Shown here piece after piece: positions 1-6,667 of a stretch of DNA of 6,667 nt. A program made the position numbers and the translations under genes. Location: contig JAEWVM010000078.1 in the NCBI GenBank assembly GCA_023396615.1, positions 1 through 6,667 on the forward strand. Reading direction: 5' to 3'. Position 1 is the stretch's first letter. Every line of letters begins with the position of its first letter. The notes under the pieces were generated by a model. That model was not told the DNA's origin. It did not search any database and saw nothing but the letters and a program-made list of their open reading frames with translations. The stretch comes from Spirochaetota bacterium. GTDB lineage: Bacteria > Spirochaetota > UBA4802 > JAFGJZ01.

Positions 1-398
1 GCCATATAGTCGCCAGAGCGATTTCCGAAGATCATGCGAAAATTCTCGATAAGCTCGGTGTGCATGAAGTTGTTTTTCCGGAGAGGGACATAGCCGTAAA
101 ACTCGGCAATAAAATCCTTCTTAAGAATGCACTTGATTATCTTCCTGTTACGGATGATTACGGCATAGTTGAGGTAATTCCGCCGAACTCATTTATAGGC
201 AAGACTCTTGCCGAACTTAAAATAACTTCAAGATTCAGCTGTCAGGTTATTGGAATAAAGACCCCTGAGGAAACCGGAAATGTTGAATCATATAACACGA
301 AGATGGCTCCTTCGGCAGGAGACATTATACGTGTAAATTCCATTTTAATCGTTCTCGGCAAGCTTTCAGAAATTCAGAAACTGCAAAGAGCGGAATAG
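1..398 (+). CDS. ktrA: KtrA/TrkA-family potassium uptake regulator (RCK protein), 3' part
   Basis: This is the C-terminal 131 residues of a gene cut by the window edge; the frame is open from base 3 and stops at TAG 396-398. Such proteins form cytoplasmic rings that bind nucleotides and gate a TrkH/KtrB-type membrane K+ channel. Visible residues 1-38 look like the end of an RCK_N Rossmann domain (ARAISEDHAKILDKLG, then FPERDIAVKLG, like the HPEKDMGVKI segment of Bacillus KtrA). Residues about 45-125 look like an RCK_C (TrkA_C) domain (YGIVEVIPP, GKTLAEL, GDIIRVNSILIVLGK). An in-frame GTG at base 60 is internal, not a start, because conserved Rossmann sequence runs through it. The match is closest to single-RCK KtrA, but the N-terminus is missing, so the second half of a tandem TrkA is possible. 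The membrane subunit is not visible. No terminator follows; the next gene's stop abuts this one. Confidence 0.88.
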   Translation, partial: HIVARAISEDHAKILDKLGVHEVVFPERDIAVKLGNKILLKNALDYLPVTDDYGIVEVIPPNSFIGKTLAELKITSRFSCQVIGIKTPEETGNVESYNTKMAPSAGDIIRVNSILIVLGKLSEIQKLQRAE

Positions 399-1358
399 TT
401 ATAATTCAATTATGCTGCCTTCGACTGCGATATCAATTTCGAGATCGGAGCGTTTCTTTTCTTTGTTAACTGAAAGATAACTTTTTGCATTAGCCAGAAC
501 CTGCTCAATTTTTTTGTCATTATAATCGGGGTCGTGGTGAAACAGAATCAGTTTTTTTACTCCGAATCTTGCGGCAATGTCTATTGCGATTGAAGCGGAT
601 GAATGCCCCCAGTCGATTTTATTAACAGATTCATCAAAAGTATATTGTGCGTCAAAAACACATACGTCAGCATTCCGGAAAAAACTTTCATACGAACCTA
701 TGTTGTCGAGCTCATCCAGGTTAAATTCGCAGTCGGAAGTAAAACAGAATGTTTTTCCGTTTTCTTCTATTCTGTAGCCGAAAGAACCTCCGGGATGGCG
801 GAATCGTTTATTTATTATGCTAATTCCGTTAAGAACGAATTCGCTGTCTCCTTCAAGTTCTGCGAATTCTTTTGTTGAGCTCATATAATCCAGATTTACC
901 GGAAAATGTGTGAAAATCTGCTGATATTCTATACGCTTCTTGAGATCTTTTATGGGAGAATAGAAAGTGAAGCGGTTGCCGGGAACGAAAAACGGCATAA
1001 AAAACGGGATCCCCTGAATATGATCCCAATGGGTATGGGTTATGAGAATGTTGGCGTTTCCCTCACCGCGTCCGAATTCGGTTTTCATGAGTTCGTTTCC
1101 GAGTTTTTTGATTCCGCTTCCGCAGTCTATTATTATGGTATCTCCGGAATCCGGAATTACCTGGAGACAGGTTGAGTTTCCGCCGTATGTGCCGCGAAGC
1201 GATATCGGCAGAGAATCAAGAAAAGCTTTTTTTGCCGAATCGCTTTTAGCGTCATGTAAGGTCATGAGATCAAGCGCTTCTTTAAACTTGTCATATATTT
1301 CATTAGAATCAAGCGGGGTCGGAATGGAACCCCTGACTCCCCAGAATTTTATTTTCAT
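399..1358 (-). CDS. MBL-fold metal-dependent hydrolase (PhnP / class II phosphodiesterase-like)
   Basis: This 319-residue cytoplasmic protein has the metallo-beta-lactamase fold and is probably a phosphodiesterase or related hydrolase; the substrate is unknown. The N-terminus FWGVRGSIPTP (5-15) and YGGNSTC (58-64) are hallmarks of this subfamily, joined here by a roughly 40-residue helical segment seen in the longer variant of the family. The metal-binding motif HTHWDH gives H108, H110, D112 and H113. Further likely ligands are H188 (FRHPGGSFGYR), D209 (TSDCE) and H274 or H275 (LFHHDP). No signal peptide or membrane segment is seen. The frame stays open upstream to an ATG at 1460, but the start at 1358 is preferred: family homology begins at MKIKFWGVRG, and a good promoter (1393-1421) lies inside the longer reading. 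The Shine-Dalgarno is weak (GGG about 9 bases upstream). It is convergent with the K+ regulator and divergent from carB, so probably a single-gene transcript. Confidence 0.9.
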   Translation of the reverse strand: MKIKFWGVRGSIPTPLDSNEIYDKFKEALDLMTLHDAKSDSAKKAFLDSLPISLRGTYGGNSTCLQVIPDSGDTIIIDCGSGIKKLGNELMKTEFGRGEGNANILITHTHWDHIQGIPFFMPFFVPGNRFTFYSPIKDLKKRIEYQQIFTHFPVNLDYMSSTKEFAELEGDSEFVLNGISIINKRFRHPGGSFGYRIEENGKTFCFTSDCEFNLDELDNIGSYESFFRNADVCVFDAQYTFDESVNKIDWGHSSASIAIDIAARFGVKKLILFHHDPDYNDKKIEQVLANAKSYLSVNKEKKRSDLEIDIAVEGSIIEL

Positions 1359-1372
1359 TAATTTAACCCGAT

Positions 1373-1386
1373 GGATAAGAATATCC
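1373..1386. repeat. Short perfect dyad at the predicted hydrolase transcript start
   Basis: GGATA (1373-1377) and TATCC (1382-1386) form a 5-base inverted repeat with a 4-base loop. It sits at the predicted first bases of the hydrolase mRNA, where it could be a small 5' hairpin or half of an operator. It is short enough to be chance. Confidence 0.3.
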
Positions 1387-1392
1387 GCCAAA

Positions 1393-1421
1393 ATACTATT
1401 ATATCTGATAATAGCTGTCAA
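1393..1421 (-). promoter_or_regulatory. Sigma70-type promoter for the MBL hydrolase
   Basis: Reading the minus strand, a perfect -35 TTGACA (plus-strand 1416-1421) is followed by a 17-base spacer and a -10 TAGTAT (plus-strand 1393-1398, 4 of 6 consensus bases). Transcription would begin near 1386, giving a leader of about 28 bases before the ATG at 1358. Its position supports that start over the upstream ATG at 1460, which could not be translated from this promoter. Confidence 0.6.
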
Positions 1422-1469
1422 CGGATTATTTGTCCGGGCATTTAATCTGCCGATGTTCAATATTTTTTA

Positions 1470-1503
1470 TTGACAAAGAATGCCCATAAATTGCCTTTAT
1501 ATG
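1470..1503 (+). promoter_or_regulatory. Possible carB promoter (-35 clear, -10 poor)
   Basis: TTGACA at 1470-1475 is a perfect -35 hexamer facing carB. No good -10 lies at 16-18 bases. The nearest AT-rich candidates are TTTATA at 1496-1501 (20-base spacer) and TATATG at 1498-1503 (22-base spacer). The box is about 48 bases from the -35 of the divergent hydrolase promoter, so the two would share a control region. The poor -10 spacing leaves open an activator-dependent promoter or another sigma factor. Confidence 0.3.
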
Positions 1504-1508
1504 AGGTT

Positions 1509-1531
1509 AACCCTGAAAAATTCTCAGGTTT
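1509..1531. repeat. Imperfect 23-base dyad upstream of carB (candidate operator or leader hairpin)
   Basis: The sequence is symmetric about base 1520: CCTGA (1512-1516) pairs with TCAGG (1524-1528), flanked inside and outside by AA/TT pairs. Nine of eleven positions match, the exceptions being 1511/1529 and 1517/1523. It overlaps a perfect 8-base palindrome GGTTAACC at 1505-1512. It lies just downstream of the putative carB promoter and about 50 bases before the start codon, where a repressor site or leader hairpin would be expected. No known regulator motif was recognised. Confidence 0.35.
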
Positions 1532-1582
1532 TGCCGCTCTTGTACATTCTTTTCCGTCTGAAAACATTCAAAGAGGGATATA

Positions 1583-4500
1583 ATGCCTAAACGTACCGAT
1601 ATTAAAAAAATAATGATAATAGGTTCGGGCCCGATCGTTATCGGCCAGGCCTGCGAATTTGACTATTCCGGCTCACAAGCCTGCAAGGCACTTAAGGAAG
1701 AGGGATATACGGTTGTTCTGATCAATTCGAACCCCGCAACAATTATGACCGATCCCGATCTTGCCGATAGAACCTATATTGAACCGATAACACCCGCAGC
1801 TGTTGAAAAGATTCTCGAAATTGAAAAACCTGACGCGATACTTCCGACTGTCGGAGGTCAGACTGCTTTAAACACGGCACTTGCACTTTATAATAACGGT
1901 GTTCTTGACAGGATGAAAATTGAGCTTATCGGCGCGAATATCGATGCTATCAAAAAAGCAGAAGACCGCGAACTTTTCAAAGAAGCGATGCTCAAAATCG
2001 GAATCGATCTTCCGAGATCAGGTTTTGCTTCAACTATCGACGAGGCTCTTGCGCTTCTTGAAGATATCAAGCTTCCTTTGATTATACGTCCGGCGTTTAC
2101 TCTCGGAGGAACAGGCGGAAATTTCGTTTATAACAAGGAAGACTTTGTTGATCTTGTAAGAAAAGGTCTTGATGAGTCGCCGATAAGCCAGGTTCTTCTT
2201 GAAGAATCGATTGCCGGATGGAAGGAATATGAACTTGAGGTTATGCGCGATAAAGCGGATAATGTCGTTATAATATGCTCGATTGAAAATCTTGATCCGA
2301 TGGGAATTCACACGGGTGATTCCATCACAGTTGCTCCTCAGCAGACATTAACTGATGCTGAATATCAGAACATGCGCGACATGTCGATTAACATCATCCG
2401 GGAGATCGGAGTCGATACGGGCGGATCGAATATCCAGTTCGCGGTTAACCCTGATACCGGAAGAGTCATCGTAATAGAAATGAATCCGCGTGTCAGCCGT
2501 TCATCCGCTCTTGCTTCAAAGGCGACCGGTTTCCCTATCGCGAAAATCGCGGCGAAGCTTGCAGTCGGTTATACTCTTGACGAACTCAACAATGACATTA
2601 CGCGCGAGACTCCTGCTTCTTTTGAGCCTACAATTGACTATGTTGTTGTAAAAGTTCCGAGATGGAATTTTGAAAAATTTCAGGGCGCCGATACAAGACT
2701 CGGACCGCAGATGAAATCTGTCGGCGAGACTATGGCTATCGGACGTACGTTCAAGGAGTCACTTCAGAAGGCGATGCGTTCGCTTGAAATCGACAGATAC
2801 GGACTTGGTTCGGATGCCAATCTTAAGCTTGAAGGAATGATTCACCGTCAGCCGCTTTTTCAGCAGAGAGATCTTCTTGAAAACGGTCTGCGCACTCCTC
2901 ATGATCTTCGCATATTTTATGTAAAGCTTGCGCTCAAGCTAGGCTGGTCAGTGGACAGAATTTTTGAGCTTACCAAAATTGACAGATGGTTTCTCTGGCA
3001 GATTGAAGAGCTTGTTGATGCAGAAAAAACATTCGTAGAAGACGTCCGCATGAACGGGCTTACTGTTGCAAATGTACTCAAAATGAAAAAACTCGGTTAT
3101 TCGGATAGACAGCTCGGATATCTTACTGACGCAGAAAATCTTTCACGCATCTACGAAAAGGGCAGTGACTCGCAGAAAGAATATTCGACAGCGGTAAAAA
3201 ACCGCGAAAAAACTATACGTGATTTCAGAAACGCGAATTCTATCAAACCGGGTTACAGACTTGTTGATACCTGCGCGGGAGAGTTCGAAGCGTATACTCC
3301 ATACTTCTATTCGGCATATGACGATTGCGACGAAGCGCGTAAGACTGATACTAAGAAGGTCATGATTCTCGGTGGCGGGCCGAACAGAATAGGTCAGGGA
3401 ATTGAATTCGATTATTGCTGCTGTCACGCATCTTTTGCTCTCAAAGAGTTAGGTATCGAATCCATCATGGTTAATTCGAATCCTGAAACTGTTTCAACCG
3501 ACTATGATACTTCGGATAAACTTTTCTTTGAACCTTTGACTCTTGAAGATATTCTTCACATATACGAAAGAGAAAAACCTGAGGCGGTTATTGTACAGTT
3601 CGGCGGACAGACTCCGCTCAAACTTTCACGCCAGCTTCTAGAAAACGGTGTGAACATCGCCGGAACTTCGCCGGACTCAATCGACAGAGCCGAAGACCGT
3701 GAACGTTTCTCTGATGTGGTCAAGAAGCTCGGACTCAATCAGCCTGAAAACGGAATAGCTTTTTCGCAGGAAGACGCTCTCCGCGTAGCGGGTCAGATAG
3801 GTTATCCGGTTCTTGCGCGTCCGTCATATGTACTCGGCGGAAGAGCGATGTGCATCATTTATGATCAGGAATCTCTTATTGAGTATATCAAGACTGCGGT
3901 TGAACTGACTCCTGAACATCCGGTGCTTATAGATAAATTTCTTGAAGACGCGGCTGAAATAGATGTCGACGCTATCTGCGACGGAAAAGACGTTTATATA
4001 GGTGCGATTATGCGCCACATTGAACAGGCCGGAATTCATTCAGGCGACTCAGCCTGCGTAATTCCGCCTCTTGGAATAAAAGAAGAAATCATAGAAGAGA
4101 TTACGCGTCAGACTAAGGCTCTGGCTATTGAACTCAATGTCGTGGGTCTTATCAATATTCAGTTCGCACTGAAAAATGATGTTGTTTATGTGCTCGAAGT
4201 TAATCCGCGAGCGTCGAGAACGGTTCCTTTTGTGTCGAAGGCAAAGGGTATTCCTCTTGCAAAAATCGCGCTGAAGGTAATGCTCGGTGCCAAGCTTAAG
4301 GATTTCGGTCTTTCTGAAAGATTTGAAACTCCGTATATATCCGTTAAAGAAGCGGTTCTTCCTTTCAATAAATTTCCGGGAGTTGATGTTGTTCTTTCTC
4401 CTGAAATGAAATCAACCGGCGAAGTAATGGGAATTGCCCGCGATTTCGGTGAGGCTTTTTATAAATCAGCTCTTGCGGCCGGAGACCGTCTGCCTCTTGA

Positions 4501-4921
4501 AGGATCGATTTTCGTATCACTGAATGAGCGCAGCCGTTCGGATCTTGCTCCGGATCTTTTGATGATGTACAAAGAAGGATTTAAATTCCTAGCTACAGGC
4601 GGTACTGCAGAATTTTTACGGAGCAACGGTATGGAATGCTCTACTGTAAACAAAGTGAGCGAGGGAAGACCGAACATACTTGATTTGCTTAAAAATAACG
4701 AAATCGATATGATTTTCAACACGCCTCGCGGAAAGGCTCCGAAGAGCGACAGCAATCTCATAAGACAGGTTGCTTTGAGATATAAGATTCCTATCATCAC
4801 AACCGGTTCGGCGATTAAGGCCGCGGTGGAAGGAATAATCAGAATGAAAAACTGCAGTATTACCGTCAGGGCTCTGCAGGATTATCATGCAGAAGTAAAA
4901 CAGCATTTGCTGAAAAAATGA
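1583..4921 (+). CDS. carB: Carbamoyl-phosphate synthase, large subunit
   Basis: CarB uses two ATP, bicarbonate and ammonia tunnelled from CarA to make carbamoyl phosphate for arginine and pyrimidine synthesis. The 1112-residue protein has all four parts: carboxyphosphate ATP-grasp half (about 1-403), oligomerisation region (about 404-584), carbamoyl-phosphate ATP-grasp half (about 585-967) and MGS-type allosteric domain (about 968-1112). Catalytic residues align with those recalled for E. coli: R129, R169, E215, Q285, E299 and N301 in the first half; R746, E792, Q860, E872 and N874 (E. coli R715, E761, Q829, E841, N843) in the second. It is longer than the E. coli enzyme (1073), with about 31 extra residues before the second ATP-grasp half, some 24 of them around 515-550. 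The start is ATG with AGAGGG five bases upstream. carA is not adjacent; prfC follows after 16 bases. Confidence 0.98.
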   Translation: MPKRTDIKKIMIIGSGPIVIGQACEFDYSGSQACKALKEEGYTVVLINSNPATIMTDPDLADRTYIEPITPAAVEKILEIEKPDAILPTVGGQTALNTALALYNNGVLDRMKIELIGANIDAIKKAEDRELFKEAMLKIGIDLPRSGFASTIDEALALLEDIKLPLIIRPAFTLGGTGGNFVYNKEDFVDLVRKGLDESPISQVLLEESIAGWKEYELEVMRDKADNVVIICSIENLDPMGIHTGDSITVAPQQTLTDAEYQNMRDMSINIIREIGVDTGGSNIQFAVNPDTGRVIVIEMNPRVSRSSALASKATGFPIAKIAAKLAVGYTLDELNNDITRETPASFEPTIDYVVVKVPRWNFEKFQGADTRLGPQMKSVGETMAIGRTFKESLQKAMRSLEIDRYGLGSDANLKLEGMIHRQPLFQQRDLLENGLRTPHDLRIFYVKLALKLGWSVDRIFELTKIDRWFLWQIEELVDAEKTFVEDVRMNGLTVANVLKMKKLGYSDRQLGYLTDAENLSRIYEKGSDSQKEYSTAVKNREKTIRDFRNANSIKPGYRLVDTCAGEFEAYTPYFYSAYDDCDEARKTDTKKVMILGGGPNRIGQGIEFDYCCCHASFALKELGIESIMVNSNPETVSTDYDTSDKLFFEPLTLEDILHIYEREKPEAVIVQFGGQTPLKLSRQLLENGVNIAGTSPDSIDRAEDRERFSDVVKKLGLNQPENGIAFSQEDALRVAGQIGYPVLARPSYVLGGRAMCIIYDQESLIEYIKTAVELTPEHPVLIDKFLEDAAEIDVDAICDGKDVYIGAIMRHIEQAGIHSGDSACVIPPLGIKEEIIEEITRQTKALAIELNVVGLINIQFALKNDVVYVLEVNPRASRTVPFVSKAKGIPLAKIALKVMLGAKLKDFGLSERFETPYISVKEAVLPFNKFPGVDVVLSPEMKSTGEVMGIARDFGEAFYKSALAAGDRLPLEGSIFVSLNERSRSDLAPDLLMMYKEGFKFLATGGTAEFLRSNGMECSTVNKVSEGRPNILDLLKNNEIDMIFNTPRGKAPKSDSNLIRQVALRYKIPIITTGSAIKAAVEGIIRMKNCSITVRALQDYHAEVKQHLLKK

Positions 4922-4937
4922 ATTATTACGAGAGAAT

Positions 4938-6527
4938 ATGAGTTCCGATATTAGAAATGAAATAGAGAGAAGGCGCACTTTCGCCATCATCTCACATCCG
5001 GATGCCGGAAAAACAACGCTTACTGAAAAACTTCTTCTGTACGGAGGCGCGCTTGAACTCGCGGGTTCCGTTACAGCAAAGAAGAAGCAGAGAGAAACAT
5101 CCTCGGACTGGATGGAGCTTGAGAAAAAAAGAGGAATATCTATTTCTTCGACTCTGCTTCAGTTTGAGTATAAGAATTTCAGGCTCAATCTTCTTGATAC
5201 GCCGGGACACAAAGATTTTTCAGAGGATACTTACCGTGTTCTTACCGCTGTCGATGCCGTCATAATGGTAATTGATGCCGGTAAGGGTATTGAAAATCAG
5301 ACCATCAAACTTTTTGAAATCTGCAAAAAGCGCGGTGTTCCGATTTTTACTTTTATGAATAAACTCGATCGTCCGGCAATGCCTCCGCTTGATCTTCTTG
5401 ACCAGCTTGAAAAAGTTCTAAAGATTCATGCGTTTCCTGTGAACTGGCCTCTTGAAAGCGGACCGTTCTTCAAGGGTGTGTACGACCGCATGAATAAAAG
5501 CGTCCATCTTTTTGAACGTACGACCGGCGGAGCTTACAGAGCTCCGGTTTCGATTCATGATATAAAAGACCCTTTTGTTAAGGAAATTCTTTCAGAAGCT
5601 TCATATGAGACCATACTCGAGGAGATTGAACTTCTCGACGGTGCTCAGGAAGGTTTTGATTTTGATGCCGTTCTTGCCGGAAAGACTACGCCGGTATTCT
5701 GGGGCAGTGCTGCAAATAATTTCGGAGTTGAGCTTTTACTGAGCGGATTTCTTGATCATTCGGCGCCGCCGACGGCACGAAACGTCGAAGGTGAGCCTTT
5801 TCCTCTTGAAAGCGATACTTTCTCGGCATTCGTTTTCAAAATTCAGACAAATATGAATCCAGTTCACCGCGATAGAATGGTTTTCGCAAGAATTTGTTCA
5901 GGCAAATTCACACGCGACATGAATGTTATCAATTTCCGTACTCAGAAAAAGGTGCGCCTTTCGAGCGTTCATACGGTTTTCGGGCGTGAGCGGGAAACTA
6001 CTGAGGAAGCGTACCCGGGTGATATTCTCGGTTTTATTACAAACGCGGATTTTAAAATCGGCGATACTTTGAGCACTGATCCTTCGGTTTCATATAATGA
6101 AATTCCGCGTTTCGCGCCTGAATGTTTTGCCTATTTAAAAAGCAGTTCAGTTTCAGCAAATAAATCTTTCAAGAAAGGTCTTGAGCATCTTCTTGCTGAA
6201 GATATCGTTCAGACTTTTTATATGAAGGAATACGGTGCCGTAACTCCTCTTCTCGGAGCGGTTGGTCCGCTTCAGTTTGAAGTTCTGCAGTATAGACTTC
6301 GCGATGAGTACGGAGTCGAATCGAATCTTGAAACCAAGCCTTGGGAAGTGATGCGCTGGATCGGCGGAGACGCCGACGAAATACGTTCTCTTCTTCCGAG
6401 TAATTCCGCTGTGGCAGAAGATGACAGAGGACGTGCCGTAGCACTTTTTCCGAACACATGGTCAATGGATTATTTTCTTAAGAATAATCCTGATGTTAAG
6501 CTTTTGGATTCGCCTGAATCAGTATAA
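4938..6527 (+). CDS. prfC: Peptide chain release factor 3 (RF3), translational GTPase
   Basis: RF3 is a cytoplasmic GTPase that removes RF1 and RF2 from the ribosome after peptide release and contributes to post-peptidyl-transfer quality control in E. coli. At 529 residues it equals the E. coli protein in length. The G domain shows G1 HPDAGKTT (20-27), switch I RGISISS (65-71), G3 DTPGH (87-91), G4 NKLD (141-144) and G5 GSA (256-258). Features typical of RF3 rather than EF-G include NWPLESGPFFKGVYDR (169-184), RDRMVFARICSGKF (311-324) and a C-terminal domain with GPLQFEVLQYRL (443-454). No fifth EF-G-type domain is present. The Shine-Dalgarno is modest (GAGAGAA shortly before ATG). The gene starts 16 bases after carB with no terminator between, so it is probably co-transcribed. 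Its last 9 bases overlap the end of a convergent open frame. Confidence 0.97.
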   Translation: MSSDIRNEIERRRTFAIISHPDAGKTTLTEKLLLYGGALELAGSVTAKKKQRETSSDWMELEKKRGISISSTLLQFEYKNFRLNLLDTPGHKDFSEDTYRVLTAVDAVIMVIDAGKGIENQTIKLFEICKKRGVPIFTFMNKLDRPAMPPLDLLDQLEKVLKIHAFPVNWPLESGPFFKGVYDRMNKSVHLFERTTGGAYRAPVSIHDIKDPFVKEILSEASYETILEEIELLDGAQEGFDFDAVLAGKTTPVFWGSAANNFGVELLLSGFLDHSAPPTARNVEGEPFPLESDTFSAFVFKIQTNMNPVHRDRMVFARICSGKFTRDMNVINFRTQKKVRLSSVHTVFGRERETTEEAYPGDILGFITNADFKIGDTLSTDPSVSYNEIPRFAPECFAYLKSSSVSANKSFKKGLEHLLAEDIVQTFYMKEYGAVTPLLGAVGPLQFEVLQYRLRDEYGVESNLETKPWEVMRWIGGDADEIRSLLPSNSAVAEDDRGRAVALFPNTWSMDYFLKNNPDVKLLDSPESV

Positions 6528-6667
6528 TTTTTCTTTGATGTTATATTGCCAGAGCTCGACAAGTTTATCAAATTCCTTGTCGGGCGCTTCGTCTTCGTGT
6601 GCTTTTCTTTTGCGTGTTATAAGATAAATTACTGTAGAATCTTCAAGGATGAACTGCTGCTGCAGAG
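6519..6667 (-). CDS. Unrecognised protein, C-terminal 48 residues (partial)
   Basis: On the minus strand one frame is open from the window edge (first full codon at 6665-6663) to a TGA at 6521-6519, giving 48 residues; the other two minus frames contain stops. The peptide is hydrophilic and reads like a normal protein tail: a QQQFILEDSTVIYLITRKRK segment, an acidic patch AHEDEAPDKEFDKL, then ELWQYNIKEKLY at the end. I do not recognise the family. It overlaps the prfC end tail-to-tail by 9 bases. The plus strand is also open here in the prfC frame, but that reading is rich in Phe, Val and Cys and has no ATG, as expected of an antisense shadow. The call rests on open frame and composition only. 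Confidence 0.5.
   Translation of the reverse strand, partial: LQQQFILEDSTVIYLITRKRKAHEDEAPDKEFDKLVELWQYNIKEKLY
6554..6585. terminator. Stem-loop after prfC, possible weak terminator
   Basis: GCTCGACAAG (6554-6563) can pair with CTTGTCGGGC (6576-6585) to give a 10-pair RNA stem with one G-U pair and a 12-base loop, 26 bases after the prfC stop. The bases that follow are T-rich but interrupted (GCTTCGTCTTCG), so it is not a textbook intrinsic terminator. It also falls inside the convergent open frame, where its arms encode ordinary codons. Confidence 0.35.

Noticed and set aside
401..413. ATAATTCAATTAT palindrome as an intrinsic terminator
   Set aside because: The stem is six A-T pairs with a one-base centre, not stable as an RNA hairpin; it also encodes the last residues of the hydrolase.
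1398..1403. A perfect TATAAT on the minus strand near the hydrolase promoter
   Set aside because: It lies only 12 bases from the TTGACA box, too close for sigma70, and no other good -35 is at proper spacing; TAGTAT at 17 bases fits better.
577..1473. Several plus-strand open frames opposite the hydrolase gene, up to 143 codons
   Set aside because: They lie antisense to a gene with clear MBL metal-binding motifs, overlap each other in different frames and show no recognisable domain.
1888..4990. Multiple minus-strand open frames of 60-124 codons within carB and across the carB-prfC junction
   Set aside because: The plus strand carries an unbroken CarB with all catalytic residues, and the opposite frames have shadow-like composition and no domain.
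5002..5265. An 87-codon plus-strand frame and an overlapping minus-strand frame inside the start of prfC
   Set aside because: They overlap the RF3 G domain, whose G1 to G3 motifs are intact; composition is Arg/Ser/Phe-rich as expected of a shifted frame.
6169..6465. Minus-strand frames of 61 and 98 codons opposite the prfC 3' end
   Set aside because: They are antisense to the conserved RF3 C-terminal domain and have shadow-like composition.
6528..6667. The prfC frame stays open after its TAA to the window edge, suggesting readthrough or a following gene
   Set aside because: RF3 is already full length at 529 residues, the downstream reading is Phe/Cys/Val-rich without an ATG, and the minus strand gives a more protein-like reading.
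1..6667. Mobile elements, CRISPR arrays, tRNA or rRNA genes, toxin-antitoxin or defence genes
   Set aside because: No transposase or integrase motifs, regularly spaced direct repeats or tRNA-like cloverleaf sequence was seen on reading; nearly all the window is accounted for by housekeeping genes.

Overview
The window is an ordinary bacterial housekeeping segment with no recognisable mobile element, CRISPR array, rRNA or tRNA gene. It holds five coding regions: the 3' end of a KtrA/TrkA-type potassium channel regulator (+), a metallo-beta-lactamase-fold hydrolase (-), carbamoyl-phosphate synthase large subunit carB (+), peptide chain release factor 3 prfC (+), and the probable 3' end of an unrecognised gene (-) at the right edge. 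Base composition is moderately AT-rich by eye and codon use looks uniform across the genes (frequent CTT Leu, CCG Pro, mixed CGC/CGT/AGA Arg), so nothing points to recent transfer. The taxon cannot be fixed from this sequence. Standard ATG starts and a consensus-like sigma70 promoter indicate a bacterium.

Layout. Bases 1-398 carry the C-terminal 131 residues of the K+ regulator. Its stop codon directly abuts the stop codon of the convergent hydrolase (399-1358, -). A 224-base divergent control region (1359-1582) follows. It holds a good promoter for the hydrolase (TTGACA, 17-base spacer, TAGTAT), a TTGACA box facing carB, and a 23-base imperfect dyad in front of carB. carB (1583-4921) and prfC (4938-6527) are separated by 16 bases and probably form one transcript. 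The last bases of prfC overlap the end of a convergent open frame (6519 to the edge), and a 10-pair stem-loop lies just past prfC.

How the genes relate. CarB makes carbamoyl phosphate for arginine and pyrimidines and needs the glutaminase subunit CarA, which is not in the window. RF3 recycles class I release factors at translation termination. The pairing of carB with prfC, without carA, is the most unusual organisational feature. CarB also carries about 31 extra residues before its second ATP-grasp half compared with the E. coli enzyme, and its allosteric domain lacks some ligand-contact residues. I did not find a convincing undescribed system. The findings below are modest leads.
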